Shown here: positions 32,569-34,566 of the stretch, piece by piece
Layout of the letters: every line of letters starts with the position of its first letter
Position numbering within the stretch: position 1 is the stretch's first letter
NCBI GenBank assembly: GCA_023489135.1
Contig: JAMDCE010000633.1
Location: 1 to 34,566, forward strand
DNA length: 34,566 nucleotides
Direction: 5' to 3'
From: Chloroflexota bacterium
GTDB lineage: Bacteria > Chloroflexota > Chloroflexia > JAMDCE01
The notes under the pieces: model-generated
Seen by the model: the letters and a program-made list of their open reading frames with translations, nothing else
What the model was told of the DNA's origin: nothing
Databases searched by the model: none
Made by a program: the position numbers and the translations under genes

Positions 32569-34566
32569 ATGATAGCAGGTCGAAGCATCCACAAGATTGC
32601 TCAGAGGCAGGAACTCGCAGCAGCGTTGAGCCTGGCTGCGATAATCGCCCTCGCCGCGCTTTTGCGCACCTGGCAGATCGATTTGGTCGAGTTCAAGATG
32701 GACGAGTCCGGCTGGCTGTCCGTGGCTAGCGACCTGATCGATCGGGGCAGCCTTCCCCAGATCGGGAGCGTCGATCCCAGCACTCGCAACACTATGGGCA
32801 TTCACATCCCACCCCTGATGGCTTACCTGATGGCCCTGCCGCTGCTGCTGTCGCGCAGCCCGGCCTTCGCCACGGGCTTCGTGGCGCTGATGAACGTTCT
32901 CGCGGTCGTCCTGGTTTACCTGCTGGCCGGCCGGTATTTCGGGCGTCTGGAGGGACAGACCGCGGCGCTATTATACGCCGGCAGCGCCACGGCCGCCTTC
33001 TACTCCCGGAAGGTCTGGTCCAACTACATGCTGGCACCCTTTGTGGTGCTCCTGTTCATCACGATGTACGGGCTCTTCGTCGAGCGTAAGCGCTGGTACC
33101 TGGCCGCCGCGCTGTTCCTGGCATCGTGGGCCATGCAGCTCCACATCTCGACCCTGCCGGTTGCCGCGGTGCTCGTCCTCCTGGCGCTGCTTTTCCGCCG
33201 GGAACTCCACTGGAAGCCGCTGGCGGTCGGCCTGCTGAGCGGGATAACCCTGTGGATTCCCTATCTGGCGTGGATTGCGCAGAACCAGACCGACGATCTA
33301 TCGGTGATTCTGTCTTTTCTCTCCCGGGGGACTCCGGTCGTCGACCTCGACGGGGTGCGCGGTGCTATCGAGATGGTCGTCACCGGAAGAACCGAGGTGG
33401 GCGTTTCGGTGAAAGCGCCCACCTGGATCCCGAGCTTCCAGAACTTCTACTGGTTTGACTACCTCTTCGTCTCGCTTCTGGCGGGCGGTGTGGCGATCGC
33501 GCTAAAAAGGGCCTTCAGTCCCTGGTCCGATCCTCGCACCCGCAAGTCAAACCTTATCCTCCTTCTTTGGGTCATCCTGCCCGTCTTAGTAGCCACCCGG
33601 CACAGCATCGCCGTCCAACGCTTCTACATGCTCCCGCTGCAACCGGCGCTGTACATTTTGATAGGCATCTCCTCGGCCACTTTCGTCAAGGCCGTGGGCC
33701 GATGGTCGCTCTACCCCCCGCCGGGAGTGACCAACGCCTCCCCGTGGCCTTCCCCAATACGCGGCCAAGACGCAGGGTCGGATGTCCCCGTCCGCCCCAG
33801 GGGTGGGGGAGTCTCGGGCCAAGCTCAACTCCATTTCACAAGGAAAGCGACCGTCTTGACTGCACGCCTATCCATGATTGCCTTCGCCCTGGCCCTCCTG
33901 GCGGCCATCGCTTCGCAGGCCTATCTGTTCACGGAATTCGTAAAATGGGCCGAGAACGGCAACGCATTTAAGGCGTTTGGCTACCCCCCGGTGCGCTATG
34001 AGCTGGAAGCGGCCCGGCGTCTCGTTGAATTGCTGCCGCCAGAAGGTGCCACCCTGTTGGTTCCCGACGATACGGACACGCAGAAGGTCTTTGCCTACCT
34101 GTTCAAACACCGTAGGCCCCGCTTCTTAACCTTCACCAGCGACAACACCATCCTTCTGCCCTACCGAGAAAGCGACGCGGTGTACGTCATTCCGTCGAGT
34201 CAGCCGGAAATCATTCGCCAGCTGGAGCCAAACCTGCCCGGCGCCCAGTGGAGTCGCATCGAGAGCAGCGAGGGCGAGCTTCAGTTCGTGCTCATCAAGG
34301 GTGTTCAAGAGAGCCTCGACCATTCGAGGAACACCGCCGGCTTCAAGAGCTTGAGCCTGGATTTGGCCAACGGACTGCGCATCGCCGGCTATCAGCTTCC
34401 AAGCCAAGTCGAGCCAGGCCGACGCCTCACCGGGCTACTGTTTCTGGAAGCCTCCGACAAGGCCAAGAGGGACGACCCGGCCGATTACCACCTTTTCAAC
34501 CACTTGTTCGACCAGTCCGTCCACAAGGTGGCGCAGAATGACAGCTCCAGCCTTCACCTTCAGGGT
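32569..34566 (+). CDS. GT-C glycosyltransferase-like membrane protein, 3' end outside the window
   Basis: 666 codons are open to the right edge. A membrane segment (about 17-32) is followed by FKMDESG with D45 and E46 in the first outer loop, then IHIPPLMAYLMALPLLL and many more hydrophobic segments to about residue 455: the ArnT/PMT-like GT-C layout. From about residue 590 (LDLANGLRIAGYQLPSQ, then DYHLFNHLFD) a C-terminal domain begins that resembles those in the genes at 211-10250, so this is a fifth member. A Pro/Gly-rich hydrophilic stretch (about 384-415, bases 33712-33820) between membrane segments looks like an insertion. ATG 32569 has no strong ribosome site. AGTAT-GCC-ATACT (32546-32558) just upstream is palindromic. 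Confidence 0.82.
   Translation, partial: MIAGRSIHKIAQRQELAAALSLAAIIALAALLRTWQIDLVEFKMDESGWLSVASDLIDRGSLPQIGSVDPSTRNTMGIHIPPLMAYLMALPLLLSRSPAFATGFVALMNVLAVVLVYLLAGRYFGRLEGQTAALLYAGSATAAFYSRKVWSNYMLAPFVVLLFITMYGLFVERKRWYLAAALFLASWAMQLHISTLPVAAVLVLLALLFRRELHWKPLAVGLLSGITLWIPYLAWIAQNQTDDLSVILSFLSRGTPVVDLDGVRGAIEMVVTGRTEVGVSVKAPTWIPSFQNFYWFDYLFVSLLAGGVAIALKRAFSPWSDPRTRKSNLILLLWVILPVLVATRHSIAVQRFYMLPLQPALYILIGISSATFVKAVGRWSLYPPPGVTNASPWPSPIRGQDAGSDVPVRPRGGGVSGQAQLHFTRKATVLTARLSMIAFALALLAAIASQAYLFTEFVKWAENGNAFKAFGYPPVRYELEAARRLVELLPPEGATLLVPDDTDTQKVFAYLFKHRRPRFLTFTSDNTILLPYRESDAVYVIPSSQPEIIRQLEPNLPGAQWSRIESSEGELQFVLIKGVQESLDHSRNTAGFKSLSLDLANGLRIAGYQLPSQVEPGRRLTGLLFLEASDKAKRDDPADYHLFNHLFDQSVHKVAQNDSSSLHLQG

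Noticed and set aside
1..34566. tRNA, rRNA, transposase or integrase genes
   Set aside because: Looked for on both strands by eye; no cloverleaf, rRNA stretch or DDE/recombinase motif was recognised. A covariance-model scan would be needed to exclude small RNAs.

Overview
The window is a gene-dense piece of bacterial chromosome, GC-rich by eye, with about 21 protein genes on both strands. No rRNA, tRNA, insertion sequence or CRISPR array was seen. The gene families suggest a member of the Chloroflexota: large GT-C type membrane glycosyltransferase-like proteins with C-terminal beta-domain repeats, a Pro/Thr-rich anchored protein, and serA next to a class V aminotransferase. This assignment is inference; there is no marker gene here to prove it. 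Many promoters match the housekeeping sigma consensus, several with a 17-nt spacer.

Region by region. Bases 2-196 hold the 3' end of a ferredoxin-thioredoxin reductase catalytic-subunit gene. An in-frame TGA (50-52) falls exactly where the family has its redox-active cysteine, and a hairpin follows at once. It is a strong candidate selenoprotein that ordinary gene calling misses. Bases 211-10250 hold four very large membrane proteins of the GT-C/DUF2142-like type. Two are paralogues facing tail to tail (211-2514 and 4930-2627), and two more run on the + strand from a perfect consensus promoter. All carry two or three copies of a ~110-residue C-terminal domain. A fifth member (32569 onward) runs off the right end.

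Bases 10329-12209 hold recO and a radical SAM/SPASM protein whose mRNA may be leaderless. A dispersed intergenic repeat (12300-12425) separates these from treZ on the - strand (trehalose from malto-oligosyltrehalose). Then come a calcineurin-like phosphoesterase and a flavin-reductase-like split-barrel protein in one operon, a small zinc-ribbon protein (-) and a small membrane protein (+).

Bases 25469-17054 (-) form one tightly packed eight-gene operon: argF, a TPR protein, cdaA (c-di-AMP synthase), cdaR/ybbR, der (ribosome GTPase), plsY, gpsA (phospholipid precursors) and an HU-type DNA-binding gene. Upstream, a class V aminotransferase, serA and a membrane-anchored Pro/Thr-rich protein form another - strand operon (28913-25553), probably for serine synthesis. 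A divergent enoyl-CoA hydratase gene follows, then palindromic repeats, a VapBC-type toxin-antitoxin pair with a clear tandem operator over a perfect consensus promoter, rarA, and the last partial glycosyltransferase.

The most notable points are the candidate selenocysteine reductase, the repeated C-terminal domain of the membrane proteins, the two-site operator of the toxin-antitoxin operon, and two genes with extended -10 boxes placed as for leaderless transcripts.
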